Shown: positions 46,829-56,148, counted from the stretch's first letter. The stretch is 64,000 nt of DNA from JAGVPT01 sp035505655 (GCA_035505655.1 DATJQP010000025.1:40363-104362); one strand, 5' to 3'. Translations and numbers: made by a program. Notes: generated by a model not told the origin, from the sequence alone.

Positions 46829-47158
46829 TCACCATTTCTTGAAGATGAAAAAGACGGCGGCGACAATGAAGGCGAAACCGACGAGGTAATTCCACTTGAG
46901 ATCTTCTTTGAGGTAGACGATTGAGAAGACGCTGAAGACGATGAGCGTGATGACCTCCTGGATCGTCTTCAGCTGCGCGGCGGAGAACTCGTAGGAACCG
47001 ATCCGGTTCGCAGGAACCTGGAAGCAGTACTCGAGGAACGCGATCATCCAGCTGATGAGGACGACCTTCCAGAGGGCTACTTCCCTGAATTTCAGATGCC
47101 CGTACCAGGCGATGGTCATGAAGACATTCGAAACCGTCAGCAATCCGATCGTTTTCAT
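46829..47158 (-). CDS. DUF486-family small membrane protein
   Basis: This 109-residue protein has four predicted membrane helices and matches the DUF486 pattern: VSNVFMTIAWYGHLKF, LISWMIAFLEYCFQVPANR, FSAAQLKTIQEVITLIVF and LGF-like FAFIVAAVFFIFKKW. The family resembles half of a drug/metabolite transporter. Its function is unknown. It is the first gene of the minus-strand group ending at 45388. Confidence 0.9.
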   Translation of the reverse strand: MKTIGLLTVSNVFMTIAWYGHLKFREVALWKVVLISWMIAFLEYCFQVPANRIGSYEFSAAQLKTIQEVITLIVFSVFSIVYLKEDLKWNYLVGFAFIVAAVFFIFKKW

Positions 47159-47232
47159 TCGCTCCCTCTTGGAATGGTCTGGATTGATCTTCCGGGAGCG
47201 AACTCACATCGCCGTCCTCCTCCCGTCGCTCT

Positions 47233-47262
47233 TAAGATAACGAGAAGCGGAGAATTATCCAA
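47233..47262 (-). promoter_or_regulatory. Promoter of the DUF486-macrodomain group
   Basis: On the minus strand, TTG at 47262-47260, exactly 20 bases, then TATCTTA at 47239-47233, 74 bases before the start codon. Confidence 0.5.
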
Positions 47263-47452
47263 CGGAGACAGCAAAGAGCAAGAAATTAGAGTTACGATAC
47301 AAGAGAAGAGAGAAAAGGTAAAGAGTAGGGAGTTGGGAGCGAGACTTCTCGACCTTGGCCTTTGGACCAGGACTCCTGACTGAGAACTCCGAACCCCCAA
47401 CCCCGAACCAGCAACGGAGCTTCAATTCTTTCTTACATCTTACTTCTTATCT

Positions 47453-47485
47453 TTTCTGTCTACCGTCTTCTGTATTCTGTGTTCT
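47453..47485 (+). repeat. Pyrimidine-rich repeat, copy 2
   Basis: A 33-base tract with core TTCTGTATTCTGT. It matches 42746-42778 at 28 of 33 positions and lies just upstream of the carA promoter. Confidence 0.5.
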
Positions 47486-47499
47486 GGATTCTTCACGGA

Positions 47500-47530
47500 T
47501 TGACTCTCCCTCCCGGTTTTCGTATTTTTT
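47500..47530 (+). promoter_or_regulatory. Promoter of carA
   Basis: TTG at 47500-47502, exactly 20 bases, then TATTTTTT at 47523-47530, 28 bases before the ATG. Confidence 0.5.
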
Positions 47531-47558
47531 ACCAGCACATGCCCACGAACCCCCAGCG

Positions 47559-48722
47559 ATGACCGCCAAGCTTGCACTCGAAAACGGAACTGTCTTCACC
47601 GGCGTAAACTTCGGAGCCGAAGGAGAGATAACCGGAGAGGTGGTGTTCAACACCAGCATGACCGGGTATCAGGAGATCCTCACCGATCCTTCCTACGCGG
47701 GGCAGATCGTCACGATGACCTATCCCCTCATCGGCAACTACGGTGTCAATGGCGACGACATTGAATCGTCGAAGCCCCAGGTGGCCGGGTTTATCGTGCG
47801 TGAGTACTTCGACGTCTACAGCAACTGGCGGGCCGCTTCAAGCCTCGGGGATTGGCTCAAGAAGCACAATATCGTCGCGATCCAGGGGATCGATACGCGA
47901 ATGCTCACGAAGATGCTCCGGACGCTGGGAGCGTTGAGGGGCGTTCTTTCTACGACGGACCTCGACGACGCGAGCCTCGTGAAGAAAGCGAAAAGCTCTC
48001 CCGAGATGACCGGCCTCGACCTCGCGAAGAAGGTCACGTGCCCGGCGGCGTACTCGTGGGACGAAGTCGACCGCACTCCCTATGCCCTCCCTGCGAAACT
48101 TCCGGGCGCCCGGCGAAACGGAGACCGCTTCCGCGTTGTCGTCTTCGACTACGGCGTGAAAAGGAACATCCTCAGGCGGCTCGCAAGCTACGGCTGCGAC
48201 CTGCGCGTTGTTCCCGCTTCCTTTACGGCGGAAGAAGTCCTCGCGATGAATCCCGACGGGATATTTCTCTCGAACGGACCGGGGGATCCCGACGCGGTGA
48301 AGTACGCGATCCTTAACCTGAAAAAGCTGGTGGGGAAGAAGCCGATCTTCGGAATCTGCCTCGGGCACCAACTGCTTGCCCTTGCGCTCGGAGGGAAGAC
48401 CTACAAACTGAAGTTTGGCCACCGGGGGGCCAACCATCCCGTGAAGAATCTGGGGACACAGGAGATTGAAATCACCTCGCAAAATCACGGCTTTGCCGTC
48501 GATTGGGCGTCGATGGACCCTTCGAAGGTGGAGCTGACCCACATCAACCTGAACGACCAGACCGTTGAGGGATTTCGTCACCGCGAGCTTCCACTCTTTT
48601 GTGTGCAGTACCATCCGGAAGCGTCCCCCGGGCCGCACGACAGCGATTACCTCTTTGCGAACTTCATTCGATTGATGGAAGACGCGAAGGCGGGAACCCC
48701 GGCGCAGAAGACCACTGCGTGA
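47559..48722 (+). CDS. carA: Carbamoyl-phosphate synthase small (glutaminase) subunit
   Basis: CarA hydrolyses glutamine and channels ammonia to CarB for carbamoyl-phosphate used in arginine and pyrimidine synthesis. The 387-residue protein has the family N-terminus (LALENGTVFTGVNFGAEGEI) and a class I amidotransferase domain with the nucleophile Cys267 in FGICLGHQ and the His-Glu pair in QYHPEASPGPHD. The start is placed downstream of the promoter; the frame is open for 68 codons upstream, but that part has no similarity. carB is not adjacent. Confidence 0.96.
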   Translation: MTAKLALENGTVFTGVNFGAEGEITGEVVFNTSMTGYQEILTDPSYAGQIVTMTYPLIGNYGVNGDDIESSKPQVAGFIVREYFDVYSNWRAASSLGDWLKKHNIVAIQGIDTRMLTKMLRTLGALRGVLSTTDLDDASLVKKAKSSPEMTGLDLAKKVTCPAAYSWDEVDRTPYALPAKLPGARRNGDRFRVVVFDYGVKRNILRRLASYGCDLRVVPASFTAEEVLAMNPDGIFLSNGPGDPDAVKYAILNLKKLVGKKPIFGICLGHQLLALALGGKTYKLKFGHRGANHPVKNLGTQEIEITSQNHGFAVDWASMDPSKVELTHINLNDQTVEGFRHRELPLFCVQYHPEASPGPHDSDYLFANFIRLMEDAKAGTPAQKTTA

Positions 48723-48723
48723 C

Positions 48724-48760
48724 CAAAAGAAAAGCCGCTACGTTTTTCTCTTCGGCGGCT
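48724..48760 (-). terminator. Terminator after the NYN gene, convergent with carA
   Basis: Minus-strand stem AGCCGC (48760-48755), a long loop, GCGGCT (48738-48733), then TTTCTTTT. The stem starts inside the last codons of the NYN gene, whose stop lies in the loop/stem. It may also slow transcription coming from carA. Confidence 0.5.
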
Positions 48761-49235
48761 CGGTCTTCCCCTCCCCAAAGATTTTCAGCCATTCGTCGAT
48801 CTGTCCTCTCGAAAGGGCCGTCGCCTCTTTTTCCTCTCCCTGATTTGCCTCCTCAAAGAGCATGTTCGTGAAGTAACGGGAGGTGTGCGTTGTGCAGGCG
48901 CAGACCTTCGCGTATCCGAGGATCTCCCTGTCCGACGAAACGATGACAAGGAGCGACCGGTTCTTCGATTGATCGATCATCGACTTGATCTTCGCGTCGG
49001 CCGAAACGGGGGAGGAGTAGACCACGTGGACGGGAGAATGAGTGGGGGCCGGAATGTCGGAAGAGCGCGCCCCGTCGAAGACGAGGGTGCATCGGAATTT
49101 TCTGCGAAAGGTGAGCCGCGCGATAAGAAAGGCAAGTTGTTCGCGCGCCTGTGCCGCGTCGTGCTCGAGGAGCCGCTTCAACGACGGAATCGCATGGATC
49201 ACATTGTAGCCGTCGACGATATAGTGAGGTAGCAC
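48738..49235 (-). CDS. YacP-like NYN-domain protein (putative RNA nuclease)
   Basis: This 165-residue protein resembles the YacP/Rae1 NYN (PIN-like) fold: YIVDGYNVIHAIPSLKRL at the N-terminus with the first acidic metal ligand, CTLVFDGARSSD, VVYSSPVSADAKIKSMID and VVSSDREILGYAKVCACTTH. B. subtilis Rae1 cleaves mRNA in the ribosomal A site; the activity here is inferred only from the family. The GTG at 49235 is preferred, with a purine-rich AGGGGGG upstream. The gene lies 10 bases after the Kir channel gene. Confidence 0.85.
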   Translation of the reverse strand: MLPHYIVDGYNVIHAIPSLKRLLEHDAAQAREQLAFLIARLTFRRKFRCTLVFDGARSSDIPAPTHSPVHVVYSSPVSADAKIKSMIDQSKNRSLLVIVSSDREILGYAKVCACTTHTSRYFTNMLFEEANQGEEKEATALSRGQIDEWLKIFGEGKTEPPKRKT

Positions 49236-49245
49236 GGCCGCCCCC

Positions 49246-50202
49246 CTACACAACACGCTCGATGTCGCTCAGCCTTCTCAGATCCACCCTCATCACTCCG
49301 TCCTCGGCGGGAAGGAACATATCCCTGAACTTCGCTCCGACAACTACCTCGTCGTACTTGTAGGAAGAGCGGCTGTGGACCGTCTGCGAGAAAACTTCGT
49401 CGATGCCGGTGAGGAGTATCGAAAACTCGGCGTCGGATTCCTCGAGATCCTTCTGCGTGACGCCGAAGAGGGGACTCTCCTTGTCGATGGGATGGACGAT
49501 CGTCCAATGAAGGGGAAAGAAGGTCACCTTGTGACGCTCGAGGGGAAGGGAATAAAATCTTCGGACCTGCCTTCCGTCATGCCGTTCCATCCTGCTCAAG
49601 GTGAGCGTTGCCTCGACCTCGATGAGCTGATTCTTCCGCTCGTTGACGATCCTGAACATGAACCCCGTGATTTCCCGGTACGGAGCGATGACCGATTGTT
49701 CGCTGTACTGTATCTGTGCGTTGGGCCTGGAGAATCGGGCGAAGAGGAGGCCGGTGGCGAGGGCAAAACCGAAGAGCCCCGTCAAGGCCTCGACCGCGAC
49801 GATCGCGTTGGCGGCGAATCCCGTCGGACTCATGCGACCGTATCCGATCGTGGCAAGGGTCTGGACGCTGAAGAAGAACGCGTCGAAGAATCGTCCGACG
49901 ATGCCTGTCGCCTCCGAACCCTGAAGTGCCCCGGCTCCGCAAGCGAGATAGGCGCAGCCGAACAGAATGTTGACCGTGAAGTAGGCGATGACGACCATCG
50001 AATGGAACTTCAGCCAAGACATCGAAAGCAAGGCATGGTAGGGGCTCAGCGATCTGAAGAACGACTGTCCCTTCCTCTCAACGTTGAAGGATCCGTCCCG
50101 GTTCAGGAAACGTGTCCTTGCCTGCTGCGTGATCCTGGAGCCGAGACCGAAGTCTTTGGTCTCTTCGCCCGGCAATGCCCTTGGTCTTCGCTTTGCTGCC
50201 AC
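49246..50202 (-). CDS. Inward-rectifier (KirBac-type) potassium channel
   Basis: This 318-residue protein has the Kir layout: a cytoplasmic N-terminus with an amphipathic slide-helix region, TM1 (~66-88), a pore helix and selectivity filter TIGYG (118-122), TM2 (~131-152), and a C-terminal immunoglobulin-like cytoplasmic domain with EVEATLTLSRMERHDGRQ and FFPLHWTIVHPIDKESPL. It should form a tetrameric potassium channel of the inner membrane. The GTG start is preceded by GGAAGGA. It follows lhr on the same strand. Confidence 0.92.
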   Translation of the reverse strand: MAAKRRPRALPGEETKDFGLGSRITQQARTRFLNRDGSFNVERKGQSFFRSLSPYHALLSMSWLKFHSMVVIAYFTVNILFGCAYLACGAGALQGSEATGIVGRFFDAFFFSVQTLATIGYGRMSPTGFAANAIVAVEALTGLFGFALATGLLFARFSRPNAQIQYSEQSVIAPYREITGFMFRIVNERKNQLIEVEATLTLSRMERHDGRQVRRFYSLPLERHKVTFFPLHWTIVHPIDKESPLFGVTQKDLEESDAEFSILLTGIDEVFSQTVHSRSSYKYDEVVVGAKFRDMFLPAEDGVMRVDLRRLSDIERVV

Positions 50203-50237
50203 GGTTTCCTTCCAATGTGATGAAAAAGTCTTCGCAA

Positions 50238-53200
50238 TCAGCGAAGGTCGAGCCTCATCGTCTGAGCGCGGTCCCGGTAAAAACCGACTTCCTGAAGAAC
50301 CTCGGCGTGCCGACCTGCCGAGGGACGTTCCCCGTCGATGAACTCGACGACGATCTCGCCGCGCTCTTTGTGCGATGCGCGGATGTAAGAGATGAATTCA
50401 CGGAGTGAATCTGCCAAGGTCTGAGGGGGAGTTTCTCCCAGGATCGTTATTCTCGATCCTACGTTTTCCAACCAGACGACCGGCGATCCGTTCTCGAAGA
50501 TGAAATGATTGAGGGGATGGCGCGACGTGCGGGGCGGCTCCGAGCCACGGAATGGTCGCAACTCCACCCCGGGACCGAACGGGTTTGCCGGGTCACAGGC
50601 ATTGATGACACTCGTTCGCCCCGTTCCCCCGGCGCTTTTCTGACCGCTGAGCGACCTCAACATCTCGACTGCGGCCGGAAGTGCGAACTGCATGCCGGAC
50701 AATCCCTCAACAAAATAGCCCCGCCTGATTTCCCCGCGAAGCTCCATCTTCTGAAACTCCAGGGCGAGCAGGGCCCACGGCACAAGGTTCTCCTCCCGTT
50801 TCGCAATCTCCCGGGCGACTATCCCGTAGCGAAGAAGGAGCTGCTCCGCTTGACGGCGTGCCCGATCCTCCATCGATGCCTTATCTCCCAGGACCCGCCG
50901 CGTGTGGAGGAGGGACCAGCGTCCGTTCCAGCCCGGGCTTGCCTTGATCGCCTTTCGGACCGACGCCATCGCAAACGATCGCAACGGGTTTCTCCGCGGA
51001 TTCGTGAGCGCCATCCGTTCGTCCGGGAGGGGAGATTCGTCCAGAGTCTTGTATCGCCTGACGTTCAGCACTTCGTCCACGACATCGTTGGTGATCAGTC
51101 CCCGCCAGAAGAGCTCGGCGATCGCTTTGTTCAACGCGGCGAGGGACAAGCTCGTTCCTTCCCGGATATCGGTGAGAAACGATGCGCCGCTTTCGTGGAG
51201 GAACTTGTAGAGTTCCGTCCCCGCGGCCGAAAGACCGGCCGAGAGTTCATCGCGATCCCCGAGAAAGCACGCTCCGTCTCCACGGAAGAGCCACTGCGTT
51301 TTTCCGCTTCCCGATCCGGCACAAACAATTTCTCCCCTCGCTGAGAATGACCTGAGCGGCATCGGGTCGTAGATCTCCATCCTGCTTCTCAGCACCTCGG
51401 ATTCCCACAGTTCGCCGGGGAGGAGATAGCCCTCAAGTTTTTCGAGGATCGTCTGAAGCCCCTCCTCACCGGAGACCTGCGTCGCAGGATCGCGATGCTG
51501 CCAAGAGGAGAGGAGGCGGGTGTACTCATTGAAGGTCGACGGACGTATTTCCTTCCGGAGGATACTGATTGATGCATGATGGATCCACTCCAGGTTCGGA
51601 CGGTAGCACCACTGCGTTTCTCCTTCTTCGATCGTGAACATTCCCTCGACAATGTTCTCGTCCGCGGAAAAGGATCGCAGGACTTGCAGGCATTCCTCGC
51701 TGTCGAGTCCGAATCTGCCGGCGATTCCGGACGCAGTTAGCGGGGTGTGCCCGTGAAGGGTCCGTCCGATGACGAACCTGAGCGATTCAGCGCGCTGCAG
51801 AGGGGTAGTCCTGAATTCCTCAGGGACATGTGAAATGATGTCGTCGGATACCCCGGCGATCGTCAGGTAGACTGGAAGGTCCTCCGTGGCGATGAAGTAC
51901 TTCCTTCCCCCCATCGACACCGGAATAACGGACCCTTGCTGAAGCAAAGCGTTGAGATACTTTTCATCCTTTGATGAGGAGCGTTCCAGCGCCTCGGCAT
52001 GCGTCAGCTCGCCGAGGCGGAGAAAGATCTCGCACAGTTCCTCGGCGGAGCGCGCCTTGCGCGTGTCGGAGGTATACTGAAGTTGTTCCTCAACCCTCGA
52101 GACGGCTTCCGGTCTGACGACCGCCTTGACCGAATCAATCCCGACCACCTGTGACAGGAGCTCCCTGTTGAGCGTCCTCGCCTGTCCCGCAGCTCCTCCC
52201 TTTGCCTTGTCCCGTTCGTAGATGTAGACGGCAATGAAGTCGAAGAGCACCGTCGATGCGAACGGGGAGGGGAACTCGGTCTGGATCGCATGGATGCCGA
52301 TCTCGCCGGACTCGATCCTGGCCATCACCTCCTTGAAATGTTCGAAATCGAGAACGTCGTTGAGCGAATCGCGCACGGTTTCGATGACAATCGGGAAGTC
52401 TTCGTATGTCGTGGCGATCTGGAGAAGGTCGCCGGCGCGGAGCCGCTGGAGCCATAGCGGTGTCCGTTTTCCAACCCGGGCTTTGGGAAGAAGAAGCGCC
52501 CGCTCGGCGTTCTGACGGAAGAGGGAAGCGAAGAGAGGGGATCGGGCGACCTCTTCGAGGACGATCTCCTGGGCTTCTCCCGGACTCAAACCTGCAAAGA
52601 GGTCGAGGGGAAGGCGCTCGACATCGGAACACCGAAAGAGGATCCCGTCGTCGTTGTAAAGCATCTGAATCTCGGTCCCGAGGCGTTCCTGGAGGCGGTG
52701 CGAAAGGACAAGCCCGAGAAGCCCGTTCACTCCGCGCCCGAAGCAGGAATGGACGACGATCCGAGGGTCGCCGATCTCGTCGCGAAATCCTTCGACGACG
52801 ATCCTCCGGTGGGTTGGAAGTTCCCCCGTCGCGGTTTTCTGTTGGCGGACATAGTCGATGATGTTGCGGGCGCTGTAGGCATCGACCGGAAACCTGGAGC
52901 GAATCCGGTCGGGCTCCCCGCCGCCGTCCGAGCCGAGCTCTTGGATCAATTCTCCGAGCTTCGTGCCCAGCTCGAAGGACCTCCCGATTCCTTCCCCCCT
53001 CCAAAACGGCATGCGTCCCGGCTGTCCCGGCGCGGGTCCGACGATGATCCGGTTGGCGTCGATCGAGAGCATCTTCCAGACGTTTGAGCCGAGGAAGAAC
53101 GTGTCTCCCGCGCGGCTTTCATAGACAAACTCTTCGTCAATCTCCCCGACTTTTGTCTTCAAGTCTTCGAGGTAGACGCCAAAGTATCCCCGATCCGGGA

Positions 53201-54791
53201 TCGTTCCCGCGTTGGAGATCGCGACGTGCGAGGAGCCGGGAAGAGCACTGAGGGTGTTGCGGACCTTGTTCCACGAGACCCTCGGACGGAGCTCCCGGAA
53301 AGCCTCGTTGGTGTAGCGTCCTCCGATCATCCCGAGGACGCTCTCATAGGCTTTTTCGGAAAGAGCACGATAACAGTACGACCCGCGGATGAGATCGAAG
53401 AGCTCGTCGACGTCCCAGTCCTCGACGCTCACCATCGAGACGATCTGTTGCGCGAGGACGTCGAGGCAATTCTCCGGGACGTGCGTCTCCTCGATATCAT
53501 GTTCTTCCATCGCCCGGGCGACAACCGCAGATTCGAGCAGGTCGTGGCGATGGGTGACGTAAATGCGTCCCTTGCTCGTGGAGCTGACGAGATGACCGGA
53601 ACGGCCGACCCGTTGGAGTCCCCGTGCGATCCCCTTCGGCGATTGGATCTGGATGACGAGGTCTATGCTTCCGATGTCGATGCCGAGCTCGAGCGCCGAT
53701 GTCGCCACGAGAACCCGGAGCCTTCCCGCTTTCAGGTCGCTCTCCATCCTTTCCCGGGCACTCCGCGACATGCTTCCGTGGTACGCCTGCACGAGAACCT
53801 CCGATTCGTCCCTTGAGAATTCGACCGGAGCGCTCACCCGGGGAACGGCATAGCTGTTGAACGTATGTTCGTGTCCCTGGATCAACTCGTTCAGCCGGGC
53901 AGCGGCCTGTTCGGCCAGGCGCCTGTTGTTGACGAAGATGAGTGTTGTCCGGTGCCGATAGATGGCTTCGAGGAGGCGGGGAAAAACCAGGGTCCAGATG
54001 CTTTCGGTCGAGAGGTCGGAGAAATCCGGGGTGACACAAACCACCTGGAGATCCATCTCCTTCCGGTAACCGGCGTCGACGATCGTAACCTCTCTCGGGA
54101 CGAGCGTTCGTTCTTTCCACTCCATCCCTCCAAGAAACCGGGCGATCGTGTCGAGCGGCCGCTGGGTTGCGGAGAGTCCGATGCGAACGAACGAATCTCC
54201 GGCGGCCCGTTCTAGCCGTTCGAGTGAAAGCGACAGATGGACTCCACGCTTGTTTCCGCTGATCGAGTGGATCTCGTCGACGATAAGGTAGCGTACTCCC
54301 CTGAAGATCTTCCGCGCCCGCGGAGAAGAGAGCATCAGGTAGAGCGATTCGGGCGTCGTGATAAGAATGTGGGGAGGATTCCTGAGGATCGACGCACGTT
54401 CGGCCTGGGTCGTATCGCCTGTACGCACCGCACTCCGGAGCCGTGGAATGCCGAGTCCCTGAGACGTCGCCTCTTCGTGGATTCCCCTGAGCGGAACGTC
54501 GAGATTTCGGTGGATGTCGTTGTTGAGTGCCTTGAGAGGGGATACGTAGAGGACACGGACGCCATGCTTCTCATCCGATCCTTCGATCTCCTCCTCGACG
54601 AGGTGGTTGATGCACCAGAGGAAGGCTGCCAGGGTTTTACCCGAGCCGGTGGGAGCGACGATGAGGGTGTTCTTTCCCGCGGAGATCGACGGCCACCCGA
54701 GTTTCTGTGGGGGGCTCGGCTCACCGAACGTTCGCGCAAACCATGAGCGGACAATCGGATGAAATGCCGAGAGGGAGTCTGCTTCGTTCAT
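50238..54791 (-). CDS. lhr: Large DEAD/DEAH helicase Lhr
   Basis: Lhr is a superfamily 2 ATP-dependent 3'-5' DNA/RNA helicase linked to DNA repair. The 1517-residue length matches bacterial long Lhr. The core has Walker A APTGSGKTLAAFLW, Walker B VDEIHSISGNKRG, motif III LSATQRP and motif VI QRVGRSGH, followed by the Lhr-specific winged-helix and beta-barrel core and a C-terminal extension. The ATG lies five bases after a perfect TACTTTG promoter element, so the mRNA is probably leaderless. Confidence 0.95.
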   Translation of the reverse strand: MNEADSLSAFHPIVRSWFARTFGEPSPPQKLGWPSISAGKNTLIVAPTGSGKTLAAFLWCINHLVEEEIEGSDEKHGVRVLYVSPLKALNNDIHRNLDVPLRGIHEEATSQGLGIPRLRSAVRTGDTTQAERASILRNPPHILITTPESLYLMLSSPRARKIFRGVRYLIVDEIHSISGNKRGVHLSLSLERLERAAGDSFVRIGLSATQRPLDTIARFLGGMEWKERTLVPREVTIVDAGYRKEMDLQVVCVTPDFSDLSTESIWTLVFPRLLEAIYRHRTTLIFVNNRRLAEQAAARLNELIQGHEHTFNSYAVPRVSAPVEFSRDESEVLVQAYHGSMSRSARERMESDLKAGRLRVLVATSALELGIDIGSIDLVIQIQSPKGIARGLQRVGRSGHLVSSTSKGRIYVTHRHDLLESAVVARAMEEHDIEETHVPENCLDVLAQQIVSMVSVEDWDVDELFDLIRGSYCYRALSEKAYESVLGMIGGRYTNEAFRELRPRVSWNKVRNTLSALPGSSHVAISNAGTIPDRGYFGVYLEDLKTKVGEIDEEFVYESRAGDTFFLGSNVWKMLSIDANRIIVGPAPGQPGRMPFWRGEGIGRSFELGTKLGELIQELGSDGGGEPDRIRSRFPVDAYSARNIIDYVRQQKTATGELPTHRRIVVEGFRDEIGDPRIVVHSCFGRGVNGLLGLVLSHRLQERLGTEIQMLYNDDGILFRCSDVERLPLDLFAGLSPGEAQEIVLEEVARSPLFASLFRQNAERALLLPKARVGKRTPLWLQRLRAGDLLQIATTYEDFPIVIETVRDSLNDVLDFEHFKEVMARIESGEIGIHAIQTEFPSPFASTVLFDFIAVYIYERDKAKGGAAGQARTLNRELLSQVVGIDSVKAVVRPEAVSRVEEQLQYTSDTRKARSAEELCEIFLRLGELTHAEALERSSSKDEKYLNALLQQGSVIPVSMGGRKYFIATEDLPVYLTIAGVSDDIISHVPEEFRTTPLQRAESLRFVIGRTLHGHTPLTASGIAGRFGLDSEECLQVLRSFSADENIVEGMFTIEEGETQWCYRPNLEWIHHASISILRKEIRPSTFNEYTRLLSSWQHRDPATQVSGEEGLQTILEKLEGYLLPGELWESEVLRSRMEIYDPMPLRSFSARGEIVCAGSGSGKTQWLFRGDGACFLGDRDELSAGLSAAGTELYKFLHESGASFLTDIREGTSLSLAALNKAIAELFWRGLITNDVVDEVLNVRRYKTLDESPLPDERMALTNPRRNPLRSFAMASVRKAIKASPGWNGRWSLLHTRRVLGDKASMEDRARRQAEQLLLRYGIVAREIAKREENLVPWALLALEFQKMELRGEIRRGYFVEGLSGMQFALPAAVEMLRSLSGQKSAGGTGRTSVINACDPANPFGPGVELRPFRGSEPPRTSRHPLNHFIFENGSPVVWLENVGSRITILGETPPQTLADSLREFISYIRASHKERGEIVVEFIDGERPSAGRHAEVLQEVGFYRDRAQTMRLDLR

Positions 54792-54796
54792 CCTGC

Positions 54797-54826
54797 CAAA
54801 GTAAGTATTGCAGACGGGAAGGGCAA
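54797..54826 (-). promoter_or_regulatory. Promoter of lhr
   Basis: On the minus strand, TTG at 54826-54824, exactly 20 bases, then TACTTTG at 54803-54797; GCAGG then separates it from the ATG. This is the best consensus promoter in the window. Confidence 0.65.
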
Positions 54827-54848
54827 GCCGGAATCGATTCTGAAGATG

Positions 54849-55958
54849 CTACACTGTGGGAGCTGGCGTGACGACGCGTGGCAAACGAACCGTAACGTTG
54901 GTCCCATGTCCAAAGTCGCTCTGGATGCTTAGCGAACCTCCGTGCATCTCGATGAGCCGTTTTGCGACGGTGAGTCCGAGGCCGGAACCCTGCTGTTCGT
55001 ACACTTTGCGATCAATCTGCACGTAGGCGCCGAGGCTTTCGATCTGTTCTTTGGTCATCCCTCGCCCCCTGTCGATGATCATGACGAGGAGGGCATCCTC
55101 CGAGGCGACGGTCCCGAAGTACACCGAGCTCCCTTTGGGGGAATAGCGGAAGGCGTTGTCCCCGATCTCTTCGACAATCTTCGCGAAGTACTGCGCTGAC
55201 ATTGCGACGCTGCACGGTGCAACGTGAAGGTCGAGATCTTCCAGTCTTCCGTTCTCCTGCGCCTTCTCCCGGGCGAGCTCTTCGACCGTCTCCTGGACTT
55301 CGGTCACGCTCTGCCGGAGAAGATCCTTCTGGTGTTTGTCGAGAGTCTGCGCTCCGATCTGCGCGAAGAGGAGGTAGTTTTCCACGAGGCGAAGGAGGCG
55401 TTTCCCGTTCCGGTAGATCCGCTCAGACATCTTTGCGACATCCTGCGGCTGGAGGTTCTTGTAATCCTTCCTCATGATGTCCGCGAAGCCGAGGATGCCG
55501 TTGAGCGGTGTCCGGAGTTCATGCGGGATCATCGTGCTCATCCTTGCCCGCAGCTCGCGCAGTTTCTCTTCGGCACTTTCGGCGACGAGCCGATGGCGTT
55601 TCAGGCGCCCCGTGACGGCGTTGAGAAGTTCGGTCGTCGTGAACGGCTTTGGAAGATAATCGTCGGCGCCGAGGTCCATCCCCTGACGCATTCCCTTAAT
55701 GCCGGCATTGCTCGTCATGAGGATGAAGGGAGTCGACGCGATCATGGAGTCCTTCCTGATCGCCTCTAGCAGCTGGTATCCGTTGACCAGCTCCATCCTG
55801 ATGTCACAAAGGACAAGGTCGGGGAACGTAGTCCGGGCGGCCTCGAGACCCGCCGCTCCGTTGTTAGCGCCAATGGCTTCGAAACCGTTCGCGCGCAGGA
55901 TCTCGATCGCGCTCTCTCTGAAAGAGTCTTCGTCGTCGATAACAAGGATCTTTGTCAT
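54849..55958 (-). CDS. Response regulator-histidine kinase hybrid
   Basis: This 369-residue soluble protein has an N-terminal receiver domain with Asp52 (LVLCDIRMELVNG) and Lys104 (DDYLPKPF), then a HisKA domain with His146 in STMIPHELRTPLNGILGF, and an ATPase domain with GDNAFRYSPKG, DRGRGM and GSGLGLTVAKRLIEMHGG. It has no membrane segment, so its receiver domain is probably the input, phosphorylated by another kinase or working as a switch. No output regulator is adjacent. Confidence 0.9.
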   Translation of the reverse strand: MTKILVIDDEDSFRESAIEILRANGFEAIGANNGAAGLEAARTTFPDLVLCDIRMELVNGYQLLEAIRKDSMIASTPFILMTSNAGIKGMRQGMDLGADDYLPKPFTTTELLNAVTGRLKRHRLVAESAEEKLRELRARMSTMIPHELRTPLNGILGFADIMRKDYKNLQPQDVAKMSERIYRNGKRLLRLVENYLLFAQIGAQTLDKHQKDLLRQSVTEVQETVEELAREKAQENGRLEDLDLHVAPCSVAMSAQYFAKIVEEIGDNAFRYSPKGSSVYFGTVASEDALLVMIIDRGRGMTKEQIESLGAYVQIDRKVYEQQGSGLGLTVAKRLIEMHGGSLSIQSDFGHGTNVTVRLPRVVTPAPTV

Positions 55959-56148
55959 TGCAGGAAAACAGGGTGAGCAAAAGAATCGACCGGGGTGAAG
56001 CAGAGTTGATTGCGGAACGGATGTACTTCAATCCCTTTGCCGTATAGGGTCAAACCCGTAAGGTCGATACCGGACTAAAAGTACGAAAGTTTGGGGAAAA
56101 TTGCATCTTTCGGCGAAATGGTCCGGAGCAGGTCGCCGGAAAGCCGGT

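Larger units (their letters stand above)
47159..47558. other. Intergenic region between the DUF486 and carA operons
   Basis: About 400 bases between divergent units, without a gene. It is low in complexity: purine-rich around 47270-47340 and pyrimidine-rich around 47420-47490. It contains one promoter for each direction (47233-47262 minus, 47500-47530 plus). Confidence 0.65.
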
